From Bettongia penicillata ogilbyi (taxonomy: Eukaryota > Chordata > Mammalia > Diprotodontia > Potoroidae), in contig JAJHZJ010000415.1 in NCBI GenBank assembly GCA_023548195.1, positions 558,001-622,000 on the forward strand: a stretch of DNA of 64,000 bases. Direction: 5' to 3'. Within the stretch, counting starts at the first letter, position 1, and each line of letters starts with the position of its first letter. Below are positions 10,766 through 22,314 of this stretch, piece by piece. Made by a program: the position numbers and the translations under genes. A model generated the notes under the pieces. It saw only the letters and a list, made by a program, of their open reading frames with translations, had not been told where the DNA came from and did not search any database.

Positions 10766-10769
10766 AGAT

Positions 10770-10955
10770 ATAATATAGTGAATTGGAAAGAACGCTAGAG
10801 TTGGGGTCAGAAGTCATAGGTCTTTTCCCACCTCTGTGACCTTGAGAAAGCTACTTCCTTTCCTTGGGCCCCAGTTTCCTCACATAGAAAATGAAGGAGT
10901 TACATACACATGATGATCTAAGGTCCCTTGCAACTCTAAATCCTAAGCCCTCTTT
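10770..10955 (+). repeat. THER1/MIR SINE, sense
   Basis: 'atatagtgaattggaaagaacgctagagttgggg' is the head. It is followed by 'ctgtgaccttgagaaagct', 'gccccagtttcctcacatagaaaatg' and 'gatgatctaaggtcccttgcaactctaaat', the characteristic THER1 3' end. Confidence 0.7.
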
Positions 10956-11267
10956 TCTAGTGCTCAGGAGCATTGATCCCCTCTCTAAAAGGAGGCCAGA
11001 ATATTTAACAATGATTGAACCAGACAGGCATGCACAAAATCATGATAAATGTGCATCCTAAAGAGGCAGATAATTGCACAAGCATATTGCATGGAATATG
11101 TAAGTGAAGCCCTGGAGGTCAAAGTGTAGAAGCAGACCAATTAAGCTGAGCACTAACTAAATTGTTTTTTATTGTCTGATTGAAAAGTGATCACAGGGAG
11201 ACAGCAAGATTTTTAAAGTGAAAAAGGCTTTCAGTTTTCCTCTGACCTTAAGCTTTTTTGCTTTTTC

Positions 11268-11541
11268 TTCCTTCTCTTCCTTCCTACCTTCCTTCCTTCC
11301 TTCTTTCCTTCCTTCCTATCTTTCTGTCTGCTTTTCTTTCTTTTTTCCTCCCTTCTGTATTTTTCCTTTCTCTCTGTCTCTCTCTCTGTGTCTCTGCCTC
11401 TCTCTCTGTCGTTCTCTCTGCCTCTCTCTCTGTCTCTCTCTCTGTCTCTCTCTCTGTCTCTCTCTCTCTGTCTCTGTCTCTCTCTCTCTCTCTGTCTCTC
11501 TCTCTCTCTCTCTTTCTCTGTCTCTGTCTCTCTCTCTCTCT

Positions 11542-11601
<60 letters not shown>
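11268..11601. repeat. (TTCC)n and (TCTCTG/TC)n microsatellite
   Basis: (TTCC)n runs to about 11335, followed by interrupted TCTCTG units and ending in a pure TC tract (about 11547-11601). Several long 'open frames' rich in SLSLSL or RERERE here are artefacts of the repeat. Confidence 0.95.
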
Positions 11602-11605
<4 letters not shown>

Positions 11606-11639
11606 AACACAATTAGATGTTTTTGAAATAGGAAATAAT

Positions 11640-11995
11640 AGTAACAATAGCTGAGACTTGAAGGAAATCAGGGAAGTCAGGAGGCAGAGATGAGGAGAGG
11701 CAGTTACAGGAATGAGATCTAGCCTTTGAAAACGGTCTGAGTGGGGAGATGGATTGTAGTGATCATGAAACAACAGAGGCAAGTGGCAGTGGATCACAGA
11801 CATAAGGATACTGGCAAGGAAGGAACTTGGTTTTGGAGAATTTCAAAGTAAAACAAGGGAGAATATGCTTGATCCTCAGAGACTTTGGAGTTTAGAAAGG
11901 GGATGGCACGGTCAGACTTGAAAGCAGGAAGATGAATTTGATAGCTGAATGAAGGATGGACTCAGGTAGGGAGGGAATAGACACAGGGGCAGTCA
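11640..11995 (+). repeat. Repeat X, segment
   Basis: 'gagacttgaaggaaatcagggaagtcagg', 'aggcagagatgaggagag', 'ggggatggcacggtcagacttg' and 'agctgaatgaaggatggac' are repeat X phrases in order. The downstream part of the same element continues at 12230 after an L2-like piece. Confidence 0.6.
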
Positions 11996-11999
11996 GCTA

Positions 12000-12225
12000 A
12001 CACTGCCCTTTCGTTCTGTAAGAAGCTTTCCTCAGTCCTCCTCTTAATTAGCGCTTTTCCCCTGAGATTATTCTAATCTGTCCATATAGTCTGTACATTG
12101 TTGCATGTAGATTGGCTTCCCATTTACATTGTGAGCTCATTATTTTTGCTTTTCTTTGCATCCCCAGGATTTAGCACAGTGCCTAGAACAGGTCCAGACT
12201 TAAGGTGAGTTATTGCAACAAATAG
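12000..12225 (+). repeat. L2-like LINE 3' end
   Basis: 'cccatttacattgtgagctcatt', then 'gcttttctttgcatccccaggatttagcacagtgcctagaacagg', is the typical distal L2 3' UTR ('gtaagctccttgagg', 'tatccccagcacttagcacagtgcctggcac'). It separates two parts of repeat X, but because L2 is ancient the apparent nesting could also be chance juxtaposition. Confidence 0.5.
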
Positions 12226-12229
12226 CATG

Positions 12230-12895
12230 TACTATATGAATAATATGATAAAATCTGGTACCAGGATAGTGGAAGTGTCAGAACAGTAAAGGGAGCAGAT
12301 ATGAGAGATTTTATATAGGTGGAAATGATGAGACTTCACAACTGGTTAGATATGGAAGGTGAGGGGATGAAGAGTCAAAGAGCACATCTAGAATCTGAGC
12401 CTGTGTGATGGAAAATGTGTTGGTACCATTCAAAGTAAAACAGAAGATTAAAGGAGAGGAGGGTTTGGGAGAAGACAAGTTCAATTTTGGACAGGTTGAA
12501 TTTTGGACAGGACATTTTGAAATGTCCAATAGGGAACTAGAGATGTGAAACTAGAGTTCCACTAAAGAAGTCATGGCTGCAAAATATAGATCTGAGCATC
12601 ATCAACACAGATGATGGTTGAATCCATGGAAACTGAGGAGGTCACCAAGTTAGAATGGTATAGAGGGAGAAGAGGAGGGCTGAAAAGAGCCTTGAAGTTC
12701 ACTCACAATTAGGTGTAACCTGGATGAAGATCCAGTAGAGGAAATGGAGTAGTCAGACTGGAGGAGAACCCAGAGAGGTTAGTGCCATGAAAAGTGAGAG
12801 AAAAGAGAGGACCAAGGAGAAGAGGGTGGCCAGCAGTGTCAAAGGCTGCCAAGTGGTGAAGGATGAGCATTGAGAAAATACCACTTTGGCCACTT
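12230..12895 (+). repeat. Repeat X, 3' half
   Basis: 'ggaagtgtcagaacagtaaaggg', 'tatgagagattttatataggtgg', 'ttcaattttggacaggttgaa', 'gagatgtgaaactagag', 'gagcatcatcaacacagatgatggttgaa', 'tagagggagaagagg', 'ctggatgaagatccag' and 'gtgtcaaaggctgcca' appear in the same order as in the 20.3-22.1 kb copy. A 'ttgaattttggacagg' unit is locally duplicated at 12482-12512. Confidence 0.7.
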
Positions 12896-12959
12896 TGTGT
12901 TCTTGATGTTTTTCCCCCTTATTTTGACTAAATGATGGTATAGCTTTACTTTATAATAT

Positions 12960-13315
12960 CATTGTACATGGTTCCCCATGTCTGGTATGTACTCCTTACC
13001 CACCAATCTATCATAGAAGCCCAGCTTCCTGCAAAGTTCAATCTGGTTCAGTTTTACTTTCTTCAAGAAACCTTTCTTTCCCTTTCACCTCCAAAGTGAC
13101 AGCAGGTTTTCCCTCAAGAAATGATTTTGCTTTGTATAGATCTAGTATCTTTATACTTGCATTCACATACTATCTGCTAATCTAGAAGAATATAAGCTCC
13201 TTGAAGTCATGACTGTTTTGCCTTTATCTATGTATCTCCAGAGTCTAGCATAATGGCATGTACATGGTAGGAACTTATAAATGTTAACTGAATTGAATTA
13301 AATTGACTTTGACAT
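12960..13315 (+). repeat. L2 LINE 3' UTR
   Basis: 'ccatgtctggtatgtactcc', 'aagcccagcttcctgcaaagttcaatc', 'tcaagaaacctttctttccc', 'aagaatataagctccttgaagtcatgactg' and 'tgtatctccagagtctagcataatggcatg' are in L2 3' UTR order. It ends with an 'aaatgttaactgaattgaatt' tail. Confidence 0.65.
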
Positions 13316-13447
13316 TTGAAATATAATTTTCTACTTTTTAGTTATTCAAAAAGAAGTGGGTTGTGAGACACAATTGGCATCTTGTGATGCTTAATTGAGA
13401 GGGTCAAGTGTCTTTCTGAGATCAAAGGAAAATGCTTGTTCTTCTAG

Positions 13448-13515
13448 ACTAGTACTAAGCACTGTACTTGGCACATAGTAGGTGCCTAAGAAGTATTTAT
13501 TGATTAATTGATAGA
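13448..13515 (+). repeat. L2/MIR 3'-end fragment
   Basis: 'ctaagcactgtacttggcacatagtaggtgcctaagaagtatttattgatt' is the shared distal tail of L2 and MIR elements. Confidence 0.45.
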
Positions 13516-13649
13516 AGTACAAAGCCCAAGATGCCAGTCAATTCTCAAACTGCCATTACATGTGCTTGTATCCAAAGTGCACATTTTTAAATCTTGGGGA
13601 AAACAAGAATTTAGAGTAATAGAGTTTAGGACAAAAAGATTTGAAGATA

Positions 13650-13850
13650 TAAACTCATAAGATCATTGATTTAGAGCTTTATGAGACCTCAAAGATCACC
13701 TGGTACAAACCTCTTATTTTAGAAATAAGAAAATACCCCACCACATATATTAAATCAATTTTCTATGGTCACAAAAGTGGTAAGCCAGGATTCCAAAGGT
13801 CTTCTCACTACAAATACAGAGGTCTTCCTACTGTATCACTGTATCTTCCT
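13650..13850 (-). repeat. THER1/MIR SINE, antisense
   Basis: 'aagatcattgatttagagctttatgagacctcaaagatcacctggtacaaac', 'cttattttagaaataag', 'ctatggtcacaaaagtggtaagccagga' and 'ctactgtatcactgtatc' run from THER1 3' end to head in antisense. Confidence 0.6.
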
Positions 13851-14194
13851 TGTAACACTGATATCCACCTTTTTGATGAATTTAGATTATTGAGGACAAG
13901 AAATTTTTGCCTTAATTATCCAGAATGCTTATCTTTTTAGCCTAATGTCATCATATAAATGATGACTGACTATAAGATTGCTATAACTGACATCTGAACT
14001 CCCCATTCTTCAGTTTTATCATTAGGTGGATGAATAAGCTAATCCAGTGCTACAAAGAACTGACAATTCAATTCTAGTTCTGTAGTGCAAAATATAGATT
14101 GGATTGGTAAGCAGATATAAAGTACAATATGGTAAGCAAAAGAGAAAAGGCATTGTTTGTTCTTGGAAGGTTTCCTTTTTGACTTTTACCAGCC

Positions 14195-14467
<273 letters not shown>

Positions 14468-15570
14468 GCATCACGCATGGCCACATCAAAGCCACCCACC
14501 TTCAAACCTAGCTTCCACTGAGGTCCGAAAACATGCCCTTTATAAGAGTACAACTTTCAAATCAGCTTACAAGAAAGCTATTCTGCCTTTGAATGGATGG
14601 AGGAGAGGGACAAACTGTTTGAGAGAATTCATACCCCTGCTGTTCTAGGTTCCTCAGCTTCTGTTTCCCTGAAAACTAAGGAAGCAGGCCAGCTAATACT
14701 AATTGTGAGCTCTCTGACTGCAGGCTGAGGAAAAGCCTCCTAGGCCCTGAGCAATGAACTTCCTATCACAATGTGCACACCCCATATAGATTTTGCTCTC
14801 TCAGAGTTAACTGGAATAATTCCACGAGGCCCTATTAGGAGTTTGCTTAATCAGAGAAAATATCAAAGCATGTAATTGTTTGTATTTCTTCTGAAGTTGC
14901 AGAAACCAACAGCCAATTAGCACTCAAACTCCTGTTTTCAGATGGGAAGCTAATCTCTTTTTAATAGAAACTTTTCCCACTCTTTTTTTTTTTTAAGGCA
15001 ATGCATACAGCAACTCAAGTCACATTTGAAATACGATGAAACAGAATGTGAAATGATACTTTTGTACAAACTATCATCTTTTCTGGTTCATTTTCAAGAT
15101 CTGTGATATTTACATATGACCTTTCCATTTTTATTAACAGTTTATTGGATTTTTGCATTCTAGCCAGAAGAAGAGAAAGGTAATTTACAGAAAGATTTGA
15201 CAGTTATACACACAGCTATAAACTTCAGTCCATTAACTTATTTCTCTTGTAACCTTTACTTGATTCTACCAAAACATCCAAATAAGCAGTATGTCTTGTT
15301 TTCCTTTATGTTAAGAAGCTCTCATTATAGGAGCTCTATTTAAAGAATGTCAGGTGGAAGGAAAACCTTTTATTACGTCTTTTTATAGTTTGAGAGAGAT
15401 CTGCTATTCTTACCTTTAAGTTACATAACCCAAAGTCAGCGTTAATTTATTTGTTCCCCAAACTTCCAGGAAATTAAAATGAAGGCACAAAATGAAAATA
15501 TTTGTGTTTATTTTGTTAGGAAAAACAAATACGGATTTAAAATAGCTAAATTGCTTTAAAGTGCCCATTC
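14468..15570. other. Repeat-poor block, no gene seen
   Basis: I see no transposon signature or gene. The segment has several TAATT/CAATTA-type homeobox-like motifs ('taatactaattgtg', 'gcatgtaattgtttg', 'gccaattagcactc') and complex non-repetitive sequence. It is therefore a candidate conserved non-coding region, but conservation cannot be judged from one sequence. Confidence 0.3.
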
Positions 15571-17485
15571 TACTTTTTTTTTTTTTTTTTTTTGCTTTGT
15601 TTTGTTTCCCTGGTCTACTATTTCATAAAGCATTACATACCCTGGAGGGCGAAATGTGATTATTCCAACATAAACTATTTAGGGAGTCTATTTCCACAAT
15701 ATATTTCCTCACACAAAAATGTGCAGCTTTTAAATTCATACCTGATGCAATGGAAAAAGGCAGTAATTTTTAAATGGGACATACACTTCATCATTGCACA
15801 TAGTAGGTGCTTGATAAATATTTTTGACTACATGAATGAATAAGTATATGCACGAATACCACATTAACTGAAATCTCCCCAGGAAGAATGTAATTTTGGT
15901 ATTACAAAAACCTAATACCCAATTATTCTGGGGTAAAATAATGAATTTAGATAGTAAAAGAAAAACATGTACCTCTACATCCTTCACTCCATGTCACTAT
16001 ATGTCTGTGTTGCTAATATTAATATTCAAATATATAGCAAAGCAATCTTGTACTGACTATCCTGAAGACAAAGACCTTTATTTTAAAGAAAGAGAAAATG
16101 AACAATTGAAGTAAACTGAAGAGAAGACACGTGGTTGTCTTTTTTTTTTTTAAATCCGAATGCTGCTCTGTTCTACATCTATGGTTTTAAATTGTTAAAA
16201 TTTTCCTAAAAGCCATGTCTGATTCCATGTAGATGTAATCAGGAATTCTCTGCAATGTAAAATTCCCTTTTTAGCAATCTATTGCAATGAGAAAAGACTT
16301 AGCTTTAGGAGGGGTAAAGAGCAATGCAAGTAGTTTTAAACTTGTAGATTATATTGGGCTATATCTTTGTTATCAAATGAAAAGGATGCAAAAGATTGAA
16401 AAGTGTAGATCATGTTGTAGAATTCACAAATGAAAGCTCAATTTGACAAATGTTTGAATCAGACCAGTCCGTGGTTTACCTGCATCTAAGGAAGAACTCG
16501 AAGAAGTGACACCTTATGGGTATTTACTGCATCTGGGACAAGAGAATTTAGTATGTCGGTGTGAAATCCAAGACTCCCTGGACTTCTCGGTGAGAGGAAA
16601 CTGTGATTTAGTTACTTGGCTGCACTGGGATGGGAAAATTAAGAAGGAGAGGGAGAGTGGTCAATGAAACCTGCCTATAACTGTACTACACATTAAACAG
16701 TAGTGGCAGCTGTCTTTAGAAAACAGAAATGAGCGCCAAATTCAGGCAAAAATATACTTTCACTTTATGCTTTAATTTCCTTCATCTCTCCTTGGGTTCC
16801 TATTAAGAGAAAAAGTTCCATGCTGTCATCTGGTGTCCAATACTAGAACTGCAGCAACAAATTTTAAAAGCACCATCTGGGTGTCAGTACTTTGACAAAA
16901 CAATGAGAAGATTCTTCTATTGCAGGTATATTTCAAAAACTGAAAACACTTTACTGATATGCTTATTGTGTATGTATTAATATTTTCTTTCCCCCTCATT
17001 CCTAAGCCCAAGGACATCTAATTGGAAAGCTAATACAGGTCTTTTTTTTTTTTTTTTTTTTTTTAAGGGATTTAAAAACAAAACAAGAATTAGCTGCAGA
17101 ATAACTCTTAATCATTAGAATTCATTTTGGTGTCTGTGACTCCTGCTTTCTGGGCATAATAATTCTTTCTCCTACCTTCCAACTAAACTATCATCTTCTT
17201 CAAGCTGACACTGATCTTTTAACCTTGCCCTCCCAAATGGGTACTAGATTCCTGAGTTTTTGGGTATAGCACACATGAATGCTTTAGTTGTGAGTTGAAT
17301 GCAAAAGCCTTTCTTATAAAAGTCCAGTTATGAAAGTTCATAGAGAAGGGATATTTCCATCTGTCAAATGGAAATAAAGATGTCTGATTATCTATCATTT
17401 TATAGGGAGGAAGTAAAATAATAAGTGAGAAAAAAGCAACCACTTCCTTCAAGATCCAAGTTCAGATTTAATTCTTCCCAAAAGG
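15571..17485. other. Unassigned sequence with short repeat scraps
   Basis: There are T-runs at 15574-15593, 16140-16151 and 17041-17064, and a distal L2/MIR scrap 'cacatagtaggtgcttgataaatattt' at 15796-15822. The open frames of 60-83 codons (15592-15843, 15896-16114, 16826-17017, 17219-17452) carry no recognisable domain. Confidence 0.35.
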
Positions 17486-17489
17486 ATAT

Positions 17490-17705
17490 TATAGTTAACC
17501 TATGCTATGTCAATATCTTCATAATTCTAATCTCTTTAGCACTTATATACTGTTCTTATCATTATACCTCTGGTTTCCTGAGAGTAGGTTAATTTCCTGG
17601 GTGAGAGGGAGGAGAATTGTTTTTGATTTGCCTTTGTACCCTGGTCCTAGCAGAGTATCCTGATGTAGAGGATGTTTTCTTAATCAGTGTTTGTTAGGTT
17701 GCATT
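17490..17705 (+). repeat. L2 3'-end fragment
   Basis: 'tctctttagcacttatatactg', 'attatacctctggtttcc', 'gatttgcctttgtaccctggtcctagcagagtatcctg' and 'aatcagtgtttgttaggtt' fit a diverged L2 3' UTR. Confidence 0.4.
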
Positions 17706-17975
17706 ATTTTAGACTGGTCATGAATTAGGGCATCTGCAGATGAATCCTCTTTCAGACACCAATGGTAATATCTATTCAACTCACAACCTCTGAGAGTCTT
17801 AGGAATTAAAATGCTTGCCCAATCTGACACAGTATTGTTCTGAAGAAAACATTAAACACACCCTAAACTTCTATGTAAATATATTAATTCCCCTAGTAGC
17901 ATCATTACTATTTGTTCTCTCTGTGGTTTAGGAGCATATTTATATCCCTTTATCTACACACAAGTATATATGTAT

Positions 17976-18040
<65 letters not shown>
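17976..18040. repeat. (AC)n(TA)n microsatellite
   Basis: (CA)n covers about 17977-18000 and passes directly into (TA)n at about 18001-18040. Pure and recent-looking. Confidence 0.97.
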
Positions 18041-18044
<4 letters not shown>

Positions 18045-18219
18045 CTCCCCAGTTGGAGAGTAAAGTCCCTTGCTCCTTTTCCTTTGCTTTCTGTCATAGT
18101 TCCTATTAGAACGGTGTGCTAATTGTGGTGGACACCCAATAAATAAGTGAAGATAAACTGAATAGTTTCTTGAGATTTCTTACAATTCATGATTCTATTG
18201 CTTTTCTAGTTTAAATCTG

Positions 18220-18386
18220 GTAGATTCATTTAGACAAAATCCATTCAAATGATTGCAGAATGAAAATTGACCATCTAAGGAATAAAAAAAAGTCTATAGA
18301 ATTTTATGAAGGCATCCACTTATAATAATGTGCTTCTGAAACATCACAGTGTTCTCTTTTGGTAGATATTCAACTACTTGGATTCC
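18220..18386 (+). repeat. Local duplication block B, copy 1
   Basis: The block from 'ggtagattcatttagacaaaa' to 'ctacttggattc' recurs at 19767-19935 in the same orientation with only about five or six differences, including one A-run length change. No transposon signature is visible in it. Confidence 0.9.
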
Positions 18387-18525
18387 CATGACAGAGAGGG
18401 GGAAATGATACATCATTTTCAGTATTAGAATTGATATATGTGTTACTTTGTCAAGCTATTTACTCACATATATGCATAAGCATACATGAGCATATGCTCT
18501 TATGTCCATATATGTGTATATGCAC

Positions 18526-18627
18526 ACATATATCCTAATATGTGTATGTGTACAGAAAACTAAGTCAACAAAGAAAAAACCAGTTTAGTTTTTACAAATT
18601 CAGCATATCATCAGAATTACATATTTT
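18526..18627 (+). repeat. Local duplication block A, copy 1
   Basis: The block from 'acatatatcctaatatgtgta' to 'catcagaattacatatttt' recurs at 19661-19764 in the same orientation with a handful of substitutions. In copy 1 block A follows block B by 140 bp. In copy 2 it directly precedes block B. Confidence 0.88.
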
Positions 18628-18686
18628 GGGGAAGATTTATAATAAGTAATGCTATTTTGGTAGGATCCAAGCTAACAGTAGCATAG

Positions 18687-18950
18687 AGAGGCCATGTGAT
18701 ACAGTAGAATGAGTACTGTACTGAACTTTTGCTCAGAAAACCTAGGCTTGAAGATCTAGCTGACATTAGCATTATATGTATGGGCCAGACCCATCTCTCA
18801 GAGCCTCTGTTTCCTTATCTGCAAAATGGGGAAGTTAGCATAGATTATCTTTAGTACTTTATTTTGTAATGTAACTGGGAGGACTTAATGAGATAATATA
18901 CCTAAGATTTTTTGCAAACTTGAAAGAATTCGATAAATGCTGACTGTCAT
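18687..18950 (+). repeat. MIR SINE, near full length, sense
   Basis: 'ggccatgtgatacagtagaatgagtactg' is the head. Then come 'cagaaaacctaggcttgaagatc', 'tctcagagcctctgtttccttatctgcaaaatgggg', 'gggaggacttaatgagataatatacc' and 'gcaaacttgaaagaattcgataaatgctgac', a complete MIR order. Confidence 0.7.
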
Positions 18951-19215
18951 ACTAAAGCGCCAATTACAATTTTCTATCAGCAGAGAAGGAGGCAGAATAC
19001 TTAAGCAGTTTTCCAGTGATAACCATGAACAACCTTTATGTTAGTTAAGCATATTTTCAACTGCAAGACTTGATTATTGCATAGTGCTTCTACCTATATC
19101 ATCCTATGAGTTCCTGGGTCCTATATCATCTCCAGGTTCCAGCCTGAGTGCTGGAAATTAAATCTACCAATCCATCAGAGTACCTTTTGTATTTCCCCAT
19201 GTTGTAGTAGGTACC

Positions 19216-19350
19216 TAAAAAAAAAAAAAAAAAAAAAAAAAGAGGAAGTGATTTCCTAGTGTGAGAATTGTATTACTGAAGCCATATTTTTTTCTTTGCC
19301 TTTTCACAATTATGGTGCTTTCATCATCAACATCATCATTATCATCATCC
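19216..19350. repeat. Poly(A) run and short (ATC)n tract
   Basis: An uninterrupted A-run lies at about 19217-19241, and a degenerate (ATC/ATT)n run at 19321-19350. The A-run has no recognised retroposon body upstream. Confidence 0.85.
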
Positions 19351-19660
19351 TCAACTGGAAGAATTTATTATGCCTTCATGAAGTGCTAGGCACTGTTAAT
19401 AATTATAGATACACAAAAAAAGGGAAAACAAACAAAAAAGCAAAACCAGAACAAAACAAAGCAAAAAACAAACCAGGAAAATCCCCTTACCCTTAAGGAT
19501 CCCACAATAAAATCAAGAAGTAGATAATATGCAAAAAACTATGTTCATATATAATATATACATTGGAAATGGAGGTAGTCTCAGAGAAAAGATTCTATTC
19601 ATGAAGGGATACTAGGAATTAAGGTTTAGTGGAATTTATCTTTTTCAGTAGTATTGAAAT

Positions 19661-19935
19661 ACACATATATCCTAATATGTGTATGTGTACAGAAAACTAA
19701 ATCAACAAAGAAAAAATCAGTTTAGTTTTTACAGATTCAGCATACCATCAGAAATATATATTTTAACAGTAGATTCATTTAGACAAAATCCATTCAAATG
19801 ATTACAGAATGAAAACTGACGATCTAAGGAATAAAAAAAAAGTCTATAGAATTTTGTGAAGGCATCCACTTATAATAATGTGCTTCTGAAACATCACAGT
19901 GTTCTCTTTTGGTAGATATTCAACTACTTGGATTC
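19661..19935 (+). repeat. Local duplication blocks A' and B', copy 2
   Basis: Block A' (19661-19764) is followed immediately by block B' (19767-19935). Both match the separate blocks at 18526-18627 and 18220-18386. The order is reversed relative to copy 1 but the orientation is the same, so this is not an inversion. Confidence 0.88.
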
Positions 19936-19943
19936 AATAATAT

Positions 19944-20285
19944 AGTATTTTATTTTTTTTCCTGTGGTTACATGTCAAGAAAATTTTTAGCATTCATTTT
20001 TACAAGATTTTGAATTCCAAATTTTTTCCCTCCCTCCCCTTCCCTCTTCTGAAACTGAGAGTCAGTTTCCCATAATCTATTCATGGGCTATCATGTGAAA
20101 AATATTTCCATATTAGTCACAGTAGTGAAAGAAGAAACAGATTTAAAAAAAAAGCATGAGAAAAAATAAAGTAAGTGGGGAAAAAATATGCTTTGATCTG
20201 CATTCAGAGTCCATGCATTCTTTATCTGAATATGGAGAGCATTTTCCTTCATGGGTTCCTTTTACTCATCTTGGATCATTGTGCT
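19944..20285 (-). repeat. L1 3' end, antisense (5'-truncated)
   Basis: 'ttttatttttttt' (the reversed poly(A)), 'ggttacatgtcaagaaaatttttagcattc', 'tttgaattccaaatttttt', 'atatttccatattagtcac' and 'atgctttgatctgcattcagagtcca' are the reverse complement of the L1 3' end. The same segment occurs at 57696-58010. It abuts duplication block B' directly. Confidence 0.75.
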
Positions 20286-20289
20286 GAAG

Positions 20290-22110
20290 AAAATGGAATT
20301 TAAACTGAGTCTTAAAGGAAGCCAAAAGAACCAGGAGGCAGAGCCTAAGAGGGAGAGGATTCAAAGCCAGGAGCATGGACTCTGAAAAGACAAGGAATGA
20401 GGGTCCTGTACGGAGAGCATGAAGGCAAATGCAGCTGGATCATAGAGTATAAAGTGTGTATATAGTGAGAAAATGTAGGAAAACTGGAAAGGGAGGAAGG
20501 AGCTAAGTGGTGAAAAGCTTTAAAAGCCAGTCTTTTATATTTGATCTTAGAAGTAGTGGAATTTGCTCACTGGAGTTTGCTGAGTGGGAGTTGGCGAAGT
20601 TGGCCATTGTGACTGTATTTAGACATAGAAAGATCAGTTTGGCAGCTGGGTGGGGAATAAATTGGAGTTTGAAGAGATTTGAGACAAGGAGACCAAAGAC
20701 CAGACTACTGCATTAGTCTAGACATGAGGACATGTACCACTATTTTGGCTGCTTGAAATTAAAAATAAGATTAGCAGCATATTAGATATGTAGGATGAGA
20801 GAGAGGAATTGAGGATTATACCTAGGTTGGGAGTTTGGGTCACTGACACGATTGTCTTACTCTCCATATTAATGTGTGTGTGTTTGTCCTTTGTTGCCAA
20901 AGAAGACCATGCCATCAGAGAAATGATGACATGACTTGCACTTGACTTTTGTTTTAAGTGAGGGAGGGCTTTGCAAGGTCACCAGCCTCACTTCTCCTCC
21001 AGAGATTCATCAGGGTGACTAGAGATGACCCAGGATGAGGCAATTGTGGTTAAGTGACTTGCCAAGGTCACACAGCTAGTGAGTGAGAAGTGTCTAAGGG
21101 GAGATTTGAACTCAGGTCCTCCTGACTCCTGCACTGGTGTTCTAACCACTGCACCACCTAGCTGCCCCACTCTCTATAGTAATAGGGAATTTGGGGATAA
21201 TATAGGGTAAAGGTAATGTTTTGTTTTGTTTTTTTTCTGTACATTTTAAGTTTGAAATATCTAGAAGATAATCAACTCAAGATATCTAGTAGATAGTTGT
21301 TGATGTGAGATTATATGTCTGGAGAGATATTAGAGCTAGATAAATAGATTTGAGAATAATCCACATAGAGATTGAATCCATTGAACCTGATAAAATCAAT
21401 AAACAAAACAGTTTCTAAAGAGAAGGGGCCCCAGGATGAACCTTTGTTGTGAGAAGGAGACAGCCAGAGTTAGGAGACATGACTTCAACTAAGTTTCAGA
21501 AATGATGACATAGAAAAGTAGTCAGTAGAGCCAAGAGAGAGCCTATGAAATGATAGTCAAGACAGTAGAGAATATACAATAGAAGTTTTAAAGTATCCAG
21601 TACAGTTTTAACGGCTGAAAATAATCAAGTAGGATGAATATTGAGAAAACACCATTAGATTTTACAATTAAGAGATCTTTGGTGAATTCAGAGAAAGCAA
21701 TCCCTGTTGGAATAATTAGGGTGGAAATCAGACTGGTACATTTAGAAGAGTGCAAGGGAAGGAAATGAAGGTATTAAATGCAGACTGCCTTCTCAATCAG
21801 TTTAACTATGAATGGGAGAAGAGATAACAGAAAATATGTAGCAAGGATGCATGGATCAAGTATGGGGATCTTTTGTTTTTTAGTTTAGGTTTTTTAATGG
21901 GGAAGACACAGGTCTATTTGTAAACAGCAAAGGGATAGTAGAGAGAAACTGTAAAAGAGTGAAAGGGTAGGGAAGACAGAGGGGACAACTTTCTGAAAAT
22001 AAGAAGTGAGAGGATCATGGATTCAGATTGCCTTGGCAAGTAGAAATGCCATCTTTTTAGTGTAAAACATATGAAAGAAGAGCAGTAAAGGACAACACCT
22101 ACACATAGTG
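20290..22110 (+). repeat. Repeat X, most complete copy in the window
   Basis: About 1.5 kb of repeat X (excluding the nested SINE): 'taaaggaagccaaaagaacc', 'aatgcagctggatcatagag', 'ttttatatttgatcttagaag', 'ggagtttgctgagtgg', 'tcagtttggcagctgggtgg', 'tgcattagtctagacatgagg', 'aattgaggattatacctaggttgg', 'gtacattttaagtttgaaatatcta', 'attgagaaaacaccattagatttta' and 'ggtggaaatcagactgg', to the distal 'ttgccttggcaagtagaaatgcca'. I recognise the family as common in mammals but do not recall its name with certainty. It shows no convincing coding capacity. Confidence 0.65.
20873..21168 (-). mobile_element. tRNA-SINE with RTE-like tail, antisense, 14-bp target duplication
   Basis: Read on the minus strand, it starts 'gggcagctaggtggtgcagtgg', continues through 'gacctgagttcaaatct' and 'tagctgtgtgaccttggcaagtcactta', and ends in a long tail finishing 'aaggacaaacacacac'. 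The tail is similar to the RTE LINE 3' end seen at 61140-61205. The flanks actctccatattaa (20859-20872) and actctctatagtaa (21169-21182) are a 14-bp target duplication with 12 matches. It interrupts repeat X. Confidence 0.85.
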
Positions 22111-22314
22111 ATGTAAGATGAAGATCCGTCTTGTTTCAAGGGCTGACTTCGAGCTCTCATTTCCTTCTCTATGTCAGACCTACTGCTTTCTACTATATCT
22201 GGTTTAGGTACAGAGGCATGTTCTCCCTTTCTCAGTCATTCAATTTTAAATATTTCCTAAAACAAAACAGTTACAAAACAAAACTTTTTTTTTCCCCCCA
22301 GAGCTCTTTTATAG

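Noticed and set aside
11218..11803. Several long Ser/Leu-rich and Arg/Glu-rich frames
   Set aside because: They are translations of the (TCTCTG)n/(TC)n microsatellite, which lacks stop codons in most frames.
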